From Planctomycetota bacterium (lineage in GTDB: Bacteria > Planctomycetota > PUPC01), in NCBI GenBank assembly GCA_003559755.1, contig PWKM01000123.1:1-22350 (forward strand): a stretch of 22,350 nt of DNA, given 5' to 3'. Positions 1-8,081 of this stretch are shown in pieces. A program made the translations under genes and the position numbers. A model generated the notes under the pieces. That model was given only the letters and a program-made list of their open reading frames with translations, had not been told where the DNA came from and searched no databases. The stretch's first letter is position 1. Each line of letters starts with the position of its first letter.

Positions 1-137
1 ACCCCGGTCGGGGCGGCAGGTCGCCGGCCGCTCTGGAGAAGAAGGGGACGGGGCGGTTCGGCGTCCACGGGGCGGTCTCGGCGACCGTACAGGGCGGGCG
101 GCTGGTTCTGATGAGCGACGGCGAGATGAGCTATTAG
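1..137 (+). CDS. C-terminal end of an unidentified protein (5' end outside the window)
   Basis: An open frame enters from the left edge (first full codon at base 3) and stops at TAG 135-137, leaving 44 visible residues. The tail contains GRFGVHGAVSATVQGGRLVL and ends MSDGEMSY. The alternating small, beta-branched and glycine residues look like the closing strands of a beta-rich protein, but no family can be named from so little. The reading frame is open to the edge and its stop sits just before a convergent gene, so it is plausibly the true end of a gene. It is not certain, because open frames are common in DNA this rich in GC. Confidence 0.45.
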   Translation, partial: PGRGGRSPAALEKKGTGRFGVHGAVSATVQGGRLVLMSDGEMSY

Positions 138-151
138 CCCGGGCCGGAGGT

Positions 152-173
152 CGGTTCCGCGTCGAGCGAACCG
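152..173. terminator. Inverted repeat between convergent genes
   Basis: CGGTTC at 152-157 is repeated inverted as GAACCG at 168-173 with a 10-base loop. Self-complementary GGCC blocks lie further out at 142-145 and 175-178. It falls between the stop codons of two convergent genes, where a bidirectional terminator would be expected. There is no T-tract on either side, so this is not a classical intrinsic terminator. Confidence 0.3.
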
Positions 174-179
174 GGGCCG

Positions 180-2876
180 TCACTCCCAATCCAGCCGGTC
201 GAAGTCCGGGCGAAGCAGAGCCGGCCCGGCACCCCACACGAAGACCCGGTACTGGGGCAGATAGACCAGTTGGCTCCAGCAGGGGCCGCCGTGGTCACGG
301 ACGCGCAGGCCCTCCTCCTGCTCTCCGCGGAAGGGTATCCAGGTGTTGCGCTCGAAGGAATAGACCCAGTGCCCGCTGCCGTCGTCATCCTCGAGTGTCA
401 CCGATGCCAGCACGGCGTTCTGGTCGTGGCAATAGACGACCGCGCGGCATCTGTTGAGCGGTGCGGGTATGGACCGGGCCGGCTCCAGCCGGCTCCATTC
501 GTTCTCCGTGATATCATATATCCAGGTTTCCACGACGCCCGATTCGCGGCCGGTGCCGAGCAGCATGATCTGGTTCCGTTCGGGCAGTGCGCCCAGGTGC
601 TGGCCTTCCTGGCGGATGACGTTGGGAACGGGGCCGGGGACGGGTGTGATCTCGAATTCGAACGTGTCCCGCTCGACGGTCACCCAGGTCCAGTTCTCGC
701 CCTCCTGTCGCAGTGCCCCGAATTTGCCCAGTTCGGGGAATGCCATGATCGGGGAGAGACGCCGCACCTCGGGCGGCACCGGGTGCGCCGTCCAGGTTCG
801 AGCTCCTTCGAGATCGTAGCGGAACACGAACGAGAGCCGGCCCAACTGGTAGTGTCTTCGCCAGCGATTCGTCTGTTGGACATACTCCGGAATCCACTCG
901 GGCCCGTAATAGACGCGCCCGATCTGCCAGTCTTCGTCGAGCAGGAACACGCCGTCCATCGACACGTATTGGTCGCGGGTGTGGGTGACCGACGGGCCGC
1001 CGCTGAACTGGGGCAGAAAGTTGGGCCAGCCGCCCGACGGGGCGATCTGGGTGTTGGAGGCCCGGTGCGAGGGCGTCCAGGTCAGTGACCCGGGCGTGAA
1101 CACGTCGATCTCGTCGCCCATGTGGGTGCTGTGTCCGCCGCCGAAATAGACGGCATAGCCGCGGGTCACATCCCGCGACAGGATGCACCATTCCCGGCGC
1201 GGCGCCGAGCCCTCGACCGGCAGTTGCACCCAGGTGTTGGCCGGCAGACCCGCGAGCTTCTCCAGGGCGTCGGCGTCATCCTCGGGGAGTTCGCGCCGGA
1301 CCTGTTCGGTCTGTTCATAGGGGAACCGGTCGTGTCGCCGGGGGTAGACCGCGTCTGCCAGGTCAAGCGGCGGGAGCGGCTCGCCGGGCTGGAACCGGAA
1401 TGCCTTCGCGCGCTCGCCCGTGCCCGTGTAGATGAGCACGTCGCGGCTTTCGGCGTAGGCCGCGTGAGCATAGTGCAGCCCGTACATGTAGCCGACGTTG
1501 ATCTGCGGGGCGGTCCCCTCGACCCGATGCCACCGGTCCTCGGCCACGTCGTAGGCCCAGATGTCGTTCAGCGACCGGAACGAGGTGCCGGCGCCGCCCC
1601 CGCCCGGTACGGCCCACTTGCCGCCGCCCATCACGATCAGCCCGCTGGCCGGGTGGCGGTACATGAAATGGTAGAAGCGGGGCGGCGGGGCCTGTTCCGG
1701 GCTGCGCCTGACCCAGCGCCGCCGCTCGCACTCGTAAATCCAGGTGTCGTTTTCCGACTGGTTGCCGACATAGCCGCCGAACAGGACGATCACCCTGTTC
1801 TGGGGGTCGTACACCATCGGCGACTCGGCCCGCGGGGACGGTGCGACCGCGAGTGTCTCGTTCCGAACGGTCTCCAGCGCCCGGAACAGATCGCCCCGGT
1901 TCACCGCCTGAGCGACCTCGCCGCCGTCCAGCACTTCGGCGGCCGCTGCCATCGCTTGCGCCGTCTCCGCCAGCGCCCCGGAGGCGTCGTCGATCTGCCC
2001 GGCCTCATAGTCGTCGTCGATTTCGAGCTCGGCAAACTCCTCCGCCAGTTTGCGAACATCGCCCGCCAGTTCGGCCTGCTCGGCCGCCAGGGCAGCGAGC
2101 GCCGGCCTCGCCTTGTCCATCTCCTCCGCATCGCTGTCTCGGCGCAGGATCGCCAGCCGCTCGGTCAGCTTAAACTGGCGAACGTAGAGTGCGTACACGT
2201 CGTCGCGGGCACTCCGGATCGTTTCGCTGCCCGGGTTCAACCGCCTCCAGACCCGGTCCTCGAAGCGGAAAACCATTGTGCCCAGATGTCCTTTGAACCG
2301 GCACGTGTCTTCCCATTCATCCCAGTTCAACCCGCCCTGGTACGGGAACAGGAGAATCTCGTCCTGGACGGGGTCGTAAACCATGTTGGAGTTTCGGACA
2401 TCGGGCGCCCCGGCGAGAGTCTCCCCGTACAGCTCGGTGGAGACGTCCAGTTTCTCCCACTCGTTCCGGGCCGGATCGTACGCCCATTCGCCCCCGTAGA
2501 TGATGCGTTTTCGGGTGCTGTCGTAGACGCCGGCCGCCCTGCGGCGACTGCCCGGTCGGGTGATTACTCCCTGCGGAGGCGGATTGGGCTGGGGTATCCA
2601 ACGCCCGGTTTCGAAATCGAAGTGGAGCGTCTGGGGTTCGTGATCCCGGTCCTTCTGGACGATGCCGACCAATGTGCCGGAGTCGGCGGCATAGACGGGA
2701 TCGATCCAAGTCGGCCTGTCGGGAGTCGTGTTCGGCAGCGTCTCGAAGCGGTTCGCGGTGATATTTGCCAGGTCCGCCGGCTCGGGCGGGGCCTCCGCGT
2801 TGTCGTCGGCTCTTGCTGGGAATCCGGTGATTACGCAGGCCAGGACGGCCGACAGAAGCATCCGCTGGGTTGTCAT
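180..2876 (-). CDS. Large secreted Kelch-type beta-propeller protein with a helical insertion
   Basis: This is an 898-residue protein with a signal peptide (MTTQRMLLSAVLACVITGFP, then ARA as a likely cleavage site near residue 23), so it should be exported. Repeated Kelch-like blocks pair a 'YDPxxxxxxLFGG' strand with an aromatic 'W..Y....W' strand. Examples are YDPVQDEILLFPYQGG near 167-182, YDPQNRVIVLFGGY near 356-369 and LIVMGGG near 413-419, with further copies to the C-terminus. Residues about 235-345 break the pattern with an Ala/Glu/Leu-rich stretch, probably a coiled coil. The open frame runs upstream to 4184, but that part only shadows the neighbouring gene. The start at 2876 is chosen because it opens the signal peptide and has AGGGAG about 8 bases upstream. 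It lies downstream of the NHL gene on the same strand, so the two are probably co-transcribed. The ligand or substrate is unknown. Confidence 0.8.
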   Translation of the reverse strand: MTTQRMLLSAVLACVITGFPARADDNAEAPPEPADLANITANRFETLPNTTPDRPTWIDPVYAADSGTLVGIVQKDRDHEPQTLHFDFETGRWIPQPNPPPQGVITRPGSRRRAAGVYDSTRKRIIYGGEWAYDPARNEWEKLDVSTELYGETLAGAPDVRNSNMVYDPVQDEILLFPYQGGLNWDEWEDTCRFKGHLGTMVFRFEDRVWRRLNPGSETIRSARDDVYALYVRQFKLTERLAILRRDSDAEEMDKARPALAALAAEQAELAGDVRKLAEEFAELEIDDDYEAGQIDDASGALAETAQAMAAAAEVLDGGEVAQAVNRGDLFRALETVRNETLAVAPSPRAESPMVYDPQNRVIVLFGGYVGNQSENDTWIYECERRRWVRRSPEQAPPPRFYHFMYRHPASGLIVMGGGKWAVPGGGGAGTSFRSLNDIWAYDVAEDRWHRVEGTAPQINVGYMYGLHYAHAAYAESRDVLIYTGTGERAKAFRFQPGEPLPPLDLADAVYPRRHDRFPYEQTEQVRRELPEDDADALEKLAGLPANTWVQLPVEGSAPRREWCILSRDVTRGYAVYFGGGHSTHMGDEIDVFTPGSLTWTPSHRASNTQIAPSGGWPNFLPQFSGGPSVTHTRDQYVSMDGVFLLDEDWQIGRVYYGPEWIPEYVQQTNRWRRHYQLGRLSFVFRYDLEGARTWTAHPVPPEVRRLSPIMAFPELGKFGALRQEGENWTWVTVERDTFEFEITPVPGPVPNVIRQEGQHLGALPERNQIMLLGTGRESGVVETWIYDITENEWSRLEPARSIPAPLNRCRAVVYCHDQNAVLASVTLEDDDGSGHWVYSFERNTWIPFRGEQEEGLRVRDHGGPCWSQLVYLPQYRVFVWGAGPALLRPDFDRLDWE

Positions 2877-2906
2877 CCCAATCTCCCTGCTGTCATCGCT
2901 GTGAAC

Positions 2907-2932
2907 GGGCGGACCTCGGCGGGTCTCCGCCC
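2907..2932 (-). promoter_or_regulatory. Hairpin between the NHL and Kelch genes
   Basis: GGGCGGA at 2907-2913 and TCCGCCC at 2926-2932 form a 7-bp stem with a 12-base loop. An alternative pairing extends inward through ACC/GGT with a 2-base bulge. It sits in the 119-base gap between the two minus-strand genes, about 30 bases upstream of the Kelch start and clear of its ribosome-binding site. It has no U-tract. It could be an mRNA processing or stability element, or a partial terminator that lowers expression of the second gene. Confidence 0.3.
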
Positions 2933-2995
2933 GAGCGCCTTGCATTTGGTCTTCGCGCGGTATATCGGCACGAATGTCATTCGGTACGGAAGCGT

Positions 2996-5887
2996 CTAAC
3001 GTCCGCCCGCTGCTCGATCGGGAACGTCTTTCAGTTTGACGGTCTCTTCGGCGTGATAGAGGAGTTTGACGCTCCGGATGCAGGCGTTCCCCAGGTCGCC
3101 GATGAACAGCCGCCGGTCGCTCTCGACGGTCAGGAACTGGTGATGCATCAGGGCGAGTTCGTCGCCCCCGATGGAGCGCGGGTTCGGCGGGCCGCCGTCC
3201 TCGATGAGCGGGCGTCCGTCGTCGATGTTCCCGTATCGGCCGATTCGGACGATCTCGTTGTTGTTCTTGTCCACGATGAGGACACTGTAGCGGTCTGTCT
3301 CCGGCAGGAACGAGCGTGCGAAGTAGTCGAACCCCGGTCGGCTCTGGCTGGGGCAGTGGCAGCGGGCCCGTTTGCCGTCGATCCCCACCCCGCCTCGGAC
3401 CCAGTGGGCCCCGTCGGTCAGCCACGCCTCGCCGCCGCCGTCGGTTTGCGTCAGGTCGGGCGGTCGGTCGGGCCGGCGGTCGTCGGAGAGGGGGATCGGG
3501 GCGCGTTGCGCCGACAATATCTGCGTGCCGGGCTCGACCTTCGCCAGCGAGCAGGAGAGCGGGTAGTGGTCGTATGGCTTGCCGTTCACCCGGCCGATCC
3601 CGGCGATCATCACGTAGATGTTGTCCTGCGCGTCCATGTTCAGTCCGACGTGGCGGGGCACGCCGGGGACCGCGTCGCCATAGACCCGGTTGCCGTGCCG
3701 GTCGAACACGTGGACTTCCCACGGTCGGGCCCGCCCGGGGAACATCTGTGGCGTGTATCGTTCGCCCATGGACTCGTAGATGTCGCCGTCCTCTCGCCGG
3801 TCCGGCTGGGTCTCGGGGTTGCTCGCGCTGACGATGACGTGGCCCTTCGGGGACACACCGAAGCCGCCCATCTGGCTGCTGGCGACGCCGCGGGTGCTGT
3901 AGAAGCTGATGGCGGAGTGGATGCGGGTCCTGCTCCGGGACCAGACGCCCGCCTGCGCCATCGACTCGCCGTAGTCGAACGGGACCTCCCGCCAGCCCTG
4001 GGGGTCGGGGTTTGTGGCGTCGTAGCGGACGATATGGTCGAACGACCGAAGGTAGGCGTGCCCCTCGAGGTCGAACGCCATCTCCTCGGCGTCGAACGGG
4101 AACCGCACGGCTTTGGCTCGGCCGGTGTTGGGGTCGATCATCGCCCCGTCCGCCATCGCCGTGACGTGTTCGGGGTGCGGGCACATGAGTTCGCCCACGT
4201 ACAGCCGGCGGCTGGCCGGGTTGAAGAACAGCCGCTGCTTCATGTGGCGGGTGCCCCGGGTGTAGTCCACCTCGCGGCGGGCTTCCGGCCCGAAATCGCG
4301 CCGGACCACGGCCTTGCCGTCCTCTTCCACCACCAGTTTGGTACAGGTCCGCTCCGAGAACCGCATATCGCTGGGCACACCCCAGCGAATATATCCGCGT
4401 TCGCTCATCCAGATGGTCGGCGGGTCGGTACGGAAATCGACCTCGATCCGGCAGGACGGCCCGTTTCGGCCGTGTGATTCCGAGGGCAGCGATACGGTTG
4501 ACAGCGCCTGCGGGTCGTCCACCGACTTCAGCCGGGTGAGCGAGGCACGGGGGCCGACGGCACCGGCCATATCGGCGTCGATCGGTGTACTGTAGCTGAA
4601 GACGTAAATTTCTCCGTTGGTCGGGTTCACCCGGACGAGTTTCGGACGACTGACCGACAGGTCCGTGAGGTGTCGGGCGTCGGCGTCGAAGACCCGGACG
4701 CGGTCGTTGCCGGCGTCGGCCACGTACACCCGCCCCTGTGGGTCCACCGCCACCGAGGCCGCGCCCTCGAATTGGCCCTCCGCAGGCGCATTCCCCGCCA
4801 ACTCGTCTGCGAACGCTTGATGAACGCGGCTGCCGCCGCTCCCCCGGTTGGTTACCTCGGCCAGATTGCCGACGAAGTTCTCAAGCGCCCCCTGGCCGTC
4901 GGCGGCGATCCGGCCCACACCGTTCAACATCCCGTGCCGCCACGAGCGCGTCCACATATAGCCGGCCAGGTAGACCCACTGGCCGTCGGGGCTGAACGCG
5001 ATATCGGTGGGCGGGACATTGACCACACCGCCCGGCCAACTGTGAACACGGGGTACGTTGACCGGCACGAACACCTCCGGCCCGTCGAACGAGCCGCCGT
5101 CCCCGGTGAAGAACGCGAGCCGTTCGCCGGCCACCACGAGCAGGCCTTCGCGGGCCGCCATCGCCCCGGGGGTGTCGAGTGCCCCCAGGAATGTCTCCAG
5201 CACAAACCGCGTTCCGCCCTTCACCGGGAGCCGCTCCCCGTCCTGGGGATACTCCTTCCACTCCAGCCCGTCGAAGTTCTCGATCTTATCGGCGGGCGGG
5301 GGATAGACCGTCCGGACATACTCGCCCTCGGTGTCGAACAGGCGGATGTGCTCGCAGTTGCCGCCATCGTAGATGTACACGCCGTCGGGCCCGGCCGCGT
5401 AAAGCAGGTTGCGGTCCAGGGAACGCGGGCTCCGCACCCGCTTGCGGGGCGACCAGAACAGCGTCCGCTCGAACCGGGGGTTCAGGCCGAGCGAGACCCG
5501 GACGACCACCGTGTCCTTGTCATCGACGTATGCGCCCAGGTCGTCCTTGCCGTCCCAGTGCAGCGTCTGCCGGCGCGAGTCCCGGGCGAACGGCTCCGGC
5601 GCGTTCGCCCCGAGCACTCCCGACGCCAGGTGCCGGAGGATCTTCCCTTCGGTGTCTTCGATGGCCACGGTCACGTCGCAGAAGTCCTTGACCTCGAACG
5701 TGATCGTGACGTCGTCGCCGTCGCGCGTCACGGAGGGCTTCTCGGTGAACTCGAACACCTCGCTCCGGCGCTCGAAAGCGTACAAATCGGGCTGCTCTCC
5801 CCCGGGCGCATGTGCGGGATACATCACGGCGGTGAAGATGCAGAGGCCGAGAACAACTCCAGCGATCCCGGTTCGTTCGGTCATCAT
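2996..5887 (-). CDS. Large secreted NHL-repeat propeller protein with N-terminal FlgD-like domain
   Basis: This is a 963-residue protein with an N-terminal signal peptide (hydrophobic core about residues 8-22, likely cut after AHA near 26). Residues about 55-135 resemble a FlgD-type Ig-like fold: EDTEGKILRHL followed by LHWDGKDDLGAYV. The rest is beta-propeller. A clear NHL repeat at about 374-402 reads EGAASVAVDPQGRVYVADAG then NDRVRVFD. Further strand pairs are AFSPDGQWVYLAG near 297-309, a VGLNMDAQDNIYVM segment and a late VLIVDKNNNEIVRIGRYG. No CxxCH haem motif or catalytic signature was seen. Two adjacent start codons (5887 and 5884) exist. No strong Shine-Dalgarno precedes them, but a short leader ORF overlaps the start. 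It is probably first in a unit with the Kelch gene. Likely role is extracellular binding or carbohydrate-related, which is inference only. Confidence 0.8.
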   Translation of the reverse strand: MMTERTGIAGVVLGLCIFTAVMYPAHAPGGEQPDLYAFERRSEVFEFTEKPSVTRDGDDVTITFEVKDFCDVTVAIEDTEGKILRHLASGVLGANAPEPFARDSRRQTLHWDGKDDLGAYVDDKDTVVVRVSLGLNPRFERTLFWSPRKRVRSPRSLDRNLLYAAGPDGVYIYDGGNCEHIRLFDTEGEYVRTVYPPPADKIENFDGLEWKEYPQDGERLPVKGGTRFVLETFLGALDTPGAMAAREGLLVVAGERLAFFTGDGGSFDGPEVFVPVNVPRVHSWPGGVVNVPPTDIAFSPDGQWVYLAGYMWTRSWRHGMLNGVGRIAADGQGALENFVGNLAEVTNRGSGGSRVHQAFADELAGNAPAEGQFEGAASVAVDPQGRVYVADAGNDRVRVFDADARHLTDLSVSRPKLVRVNPTNGEIYVFSYSTPIDADMAGAVGPRASLTRLKSVDDPQALSTVSLPSESHGRNGPSCRIEVDFRTDPPTIWMSERGYIRWGVPSDMRFSERTCTKLVVEEDGKAVVRRDFGPEARREVDYTRGTRHMKQRLFFNPASRRLYVGELMCPHPEHVTAMADGAMIDPNTGRAKAVRFPFDAEEMAFDLEGHAYLRSFDHIVRYDATNPDPQGWREVPFDYGESMAQAGVWSRSRTRIHSAISFYSTRGVASSQMGGFGVSPKGHVIVSASNPETQPDRREDGDIYESMGERYTPQMFPGRARPWEVHVFDRHGNRVYGDAVPGVPRHVGLNMDAQDNIYVMIAGIGRVNGKPYDHYPLSCSLAKVEPGTQILSAQRAPIPLSDDRRPDRPPDLTQTDGGGEAWLTDGAHWVRGGVGIDGKRARCHCPSQSRPGFDYFARSFLPETDRYSVLIVDKNNNEIVRIGRYGNIDDGRPLIEDGGPPNPRSIGGDELALMHHQFLTVESDRRLFIGDLGNACIRSVKLLYHAEETVKLKDVPDRAAGGR

Positions 5888-5937
5888 GTCACGTTTCTCA
5901 ATTCAGGGCGATGGGCCAGGCCGGGCGCAAAGTTCAT
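5884..5937 (-). CDS. Putative 17-codon leader ORF coupled to the NHL gene
   Basis: An ATG at 5937 opens a short frame, MNFAPGLAHRPELRNVT, that ends in TGA at 5886-5884. This stop overlaps the start codon of the NHL protein (5887) as ATGA. The start lies about 10 bases after a likely -10 box, so the peptide would begin almost at the 5' end of the transcript. The main gene has only a weak ribosome-binding site, which fits translational coupling through this leader. The open frame also extends further upstream, so a chance ORF cannot be ruled out. Confidence 0.3.
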   Translation of the reverse strand: MNFAPGLAHRPELRNVT

Positions 5938-5946
5938 CCTTTTCCT

Positions 5947-5974
5947 ATGATAGCAGAAAGAAGGCAGGTCACAA
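5947..5974 (-). promoter_or_regulatory. Likely sigma70-type promoter of the NHL/Kelch unit
   Basis: Read on the minus strand, TTGTGA (5974-5969), a 16-base spacer and TATCAT (5952-5947) give 4/6 and 5/6 matches to consensus. Predicted transcription starts near 5940, about 53 bases before the NHL start codon. It is divergent from the pckG promoter, with the two -35 boxes about 25 bases apart, so one regulator bound between them could affect both. Confidence 0.5.
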
Positions 5975-5999
5975 CCGCCAATTCTTCGGTAAAAAACAG

Positions 6000-6028
6000 T
6001 TGACCGTGCGGGGTGCGGTCCGTATAAT
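6000..6028 (+). promoter_or_regulatory. Strong sigma70-type promoter of pckG
   Basis: TTGACC at 6000-6005, a spacer of exactly 17 bases and TATAAT at 6023-6028 give a near-perfect housekeeping promoter (5/6 and 6/6). Transcription should start near 6035, leaving a leader of about 118 bases before the pckG start at 6153. This is the best promoter match in the window. Confidence 0.75.
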
Positions 6029-6035
6029 TGCCGGG

Positions 6036-6063
6036 CTTTTCGATAGGGAAGCACCCCGAAAAG
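6036..6063 (+). promoter_or_regulatory. Hairpin at the 5' end of the pckG mRNA
   Basis: CTTTTCG at 6036-6042 pairs with CGAAAAG at 6057-6063. Inside it GGG (6046-6048) pairs with CCC (6054-6056) around an AAGCA loop, with ATA bulged out. It begins within a base or two of the predicted transcription start, so it would cap the mRNA. A 5' stabilising hairpin is the simplest reading; regulation by a bound factor is possible. It is too small for a known riboswitch class. Confidence 0.45.
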
Positions 6064-6152
6064 AATCGGCCGGGCACTGCGTCCGCTCGCAGACCGTCTG
6101 CCGCGGGCAGGCCCGTCGCCCCCTGACTGACTTGTGATGAAGAGGACCATGT

Positions 6153-8030
6153 ATGCCGGAAAACGTTGAACAGTATCTCGAAGAAAAGCTGGACGCCGCC
6201 AACCTGGGCAAGCTGATGGCCCTGCCGAACCCGAAACTGCATCGGTTTGTGGCCGAGGCCATCGAGCTGGGCAAGCCGGACGACGTGTTCGTCGTCACCG
6301 ACGCCCCCGCCGACATCGAGCGAATCCGCCAACTGACCGTCGAGCTGGGCGAGGAGCGCCCGCTGAAGATGGAAGGCCACACGGTCCACTTCGACGGCCT
6401 GCGGGATCAGGCCCGCGACAAGGAGAACACCAAGTACCTCGTCCCTACGGGCGACGACCTGGGAGAGCACCTGAACCAGACCGATAGGGAGGCCGGGCTG
6501 GCCGAGGTCAAGGGGCTCCTCGACGGGGCGATGGCGGGCAAGACCCTGTTCGTCCGCTTCTTCTGCCTCGGCCCGACCGAATCGTCGTTCTCGATCAGCG
6601 GCGTGCAGTGTACCGACTCGGCCTATGTGTCCCACAGCGAAGACCTGCTCTACCGGCCCGGTTACGAGCAGTTCAAGCGGCTCGGCGACCGCCCCGATTT
6701 CTTCCGCGTCCTCCATTCCGCCGGCGAACTCGACGAGCGGAACAACAGCAAGCACGTGGACAAGCGCCGCGTTTACATCGACTACGAGGACGAGTTCGTC
6801 TACAGCGTGAACACCCAATACGCCGGCAACACGGTCGGGTTCAAGAAGCTGTCGCTGCGGCTGGCGATCCGCCGGGCTGACCGCGAGGGCTGGCTCGCCG
6901 AGCATATGCTCATCGCCGGGTTCCACGGGCCGAACGGCCGCGTCACCTATTTCACCGGCGCCTTCCCCAGCGCCTGCGGCAAGACGTCGACCGCGATGCT
7001 GCCCGGCGAGACGATCGTGGGCGACGACCTCGCCTACCTCCGCATCATCGACGGCGTGGCCCGGGCGGCAAACGTCGAGCGGGGCATCTTCGGCATCATC
7101 CGCGATGTCAACCCGGACAACGACCCGGTCATCTACGACTGCCTCACCACGCCCGGCGAGGTCATCTTCTCCAACGTGCTCGTCGTCGACGACGTCCCCT
7201 ACTGGCTGGGGATGGGCAGCGAGCTGCCGGAGAGCGGCGAAAATTACGCCGGCCAGTGGCACAAGGGGATGACCGACGCGCAGGGCAACGAGCTGACGCC
7301 CTCGCACCAGAACGCCCGCTACACCCTCGCCATGCCGCCGCTGTCGAACCTCGACCCGCACTGGGACGACCGCGAGGGCGTGCCCGTCGGCGGCTTCATC
7401 TACGGCGGCCGCGACAGCGACACCGCCGTGCCCGTGAAGATGGCGTTCGACTGGGCCCACGGCATCTGCCTGATGGGAGCCGCACTCGAGTCCGAGACCA
7501 CCGCCGCAACCCTGGGCAAGCAGGGCGTGCGCAAGTTCCAGCCGATGTCCAACCTCGACTTCGTCTCCATCCCGCTCGGCCGATACCTGGAGAACAACCT
7601 CGCGTTCGGCGAGCGGCTGGCCGACCCGCCCAAGGTGTTCGCGACCAACTACTTCCTCAAGAATGAGGAAGGCCGGTACCTGAACAGCATGTCGGACAAG
7701 CGGGTCTGGGCGAAGTGGATGGAACTGGCCGTGCATGGGGATGTCGAGATGCTCTCCGCCCCGACCGGCCGCATCCCCCGCTACGAGGACCTGAAACGGC
7801 TGTTCGCCGAGGTGCTCGACAAGGAGTACACCGAGGACGAGTACGTCGAGCAGTTCACGATCCGCCTCCCCGAGAACCTCGCCAAGCTGGACCGGATCGA
7901 GACCATCTACCGGGAGCAGATCGCCGACGCGCCGGATATCTTCTTCCGCGTGCTCGAAGAACAGCGCAAGCGGCTGCTCGGCGCCCAGACGACGCACGGC
8001 GACCGCATCTCGCCCTTCGACCTCGCCTGA
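6153..8030 (+). CDS. pckG: Phosphoenolpyruvate carboxykinase (GTP)
   Basis: This cytosolic enzyme interconverts oxaloacetate plus GTP with phosphoenolpyruvate, CO2 and GDP. It serves gluconeogenesis or, in fermentative cells, the reverse carboxylation. The protein has 625 residues, the normal size for GTP-type PEPCK. The kinase-1 P-loop GAFPSACGKTS lies at 269-279 (Lys277, Thr278) and the metal-binding kinase-2 motif VGDDLA at 289-294. WLAEHML at 247-253 is typical of the family. The active-site lysine region reads AGNTVGFKKLSLRLA rather than the usual GGNSLLGKKCFALR. The nucleotide-binding end (KVFATNYFLKNEEGRYLN) is also off-pattern. It therefore looks like the archaeal-like branch of GTP-PEPCK. 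The start at 6153 has GAAGAGG 7 bases upstream; an ATG at 6149 is out of frame. It is transcribed from the strong promoter at 6000-6028. Confidence 0.93.
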   Translation: MPENVEQYLEEKLDAANLGKLMALPNPKLHRFVAEAIELGKPDDVFVVTDAPADIERIRQLTVELGEERPLKMEGHTVHFDGLRDQARDKENTKYLVPTGDDLGEHLNQTDREAGLAEVKGLLDGAMAGKTLFVRFFCLGPTESSFSISGVQCTDSAYVSHSEDLLYRPGYEQFKRLGDRPDFFRVLHSAGELDERNNSKHVDKRRVYIDYEDEFVYSVNTQYAGNTVGFKKLSLRLAIRRADREGWLAEHMLIAGFHGPNGRVTYFTGAFPSACGKTSTAMLPGETIVGDDLAYLRIIDGVARAANVERGIFGIIRDVNPDNDPVIYDCLTTPGEVIFSNVLVVDDVPYWLGMGSELPESGENYAGQWHKGMTDAQGNELTPSHQNARYTLAMPPLSNLDPHWDDREGVPVGGFIYGGRDSDTAVPVKMAFDWAHGICLMGAALESETTAATLGKQGVRKFQPMSNLDFVSIPLGRYLENNLAFGERLADPPKVFATNYFLKNEEGRYLNSMSDKRVWAKWMELAVHGDVEMLSAPTGRIPRYEDLKRLFAEVLDKEYTEDEYVEQFTIRLPENLAKLDRIETIYREQIADAPDIFFRVLEEQRKRLLGAQTTHGDRISPFDLA

Positions 8031-8081
8031 GCGGGCACCTGCAACCGAGCCGGGAGGGGCAAGCCCCGGACGGAGGATCGG

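Noticed and set aside
1122..2999. 625-codon open frame on the plus strand opposite the Kelch gene
   Set aside because: It is antisense to a gene with a signal peptide and Kelch repeats, and has no recognisable motif of its own.
2877..4184. Extension of the Kelch reading frame upstream to 4184
   Set aside because: The added residues are Arg/Pro-rich low-quality sequence antiparallel or out of frame with the NHL gene; the signal peptide and ribosome-binding site place the start at 2876.
2996..5887. Possible haem-binding role of the NHL protein, suggested by its cysteine pair CHC near the C-terminus
   Set aside because: There is no CxxCH motif anywhere in the protein, so c-type haem attachment is not supported.
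8050..8069. CCGGG/CCCGG (or GGGG/CCCC) hairpin between pckG and the class IV gene
   Set aside because: The stem is only 4-5 bp of G and C and lies just before the ribosome-binding site, with no T-tract; such pairings arise by chance at this GC content.
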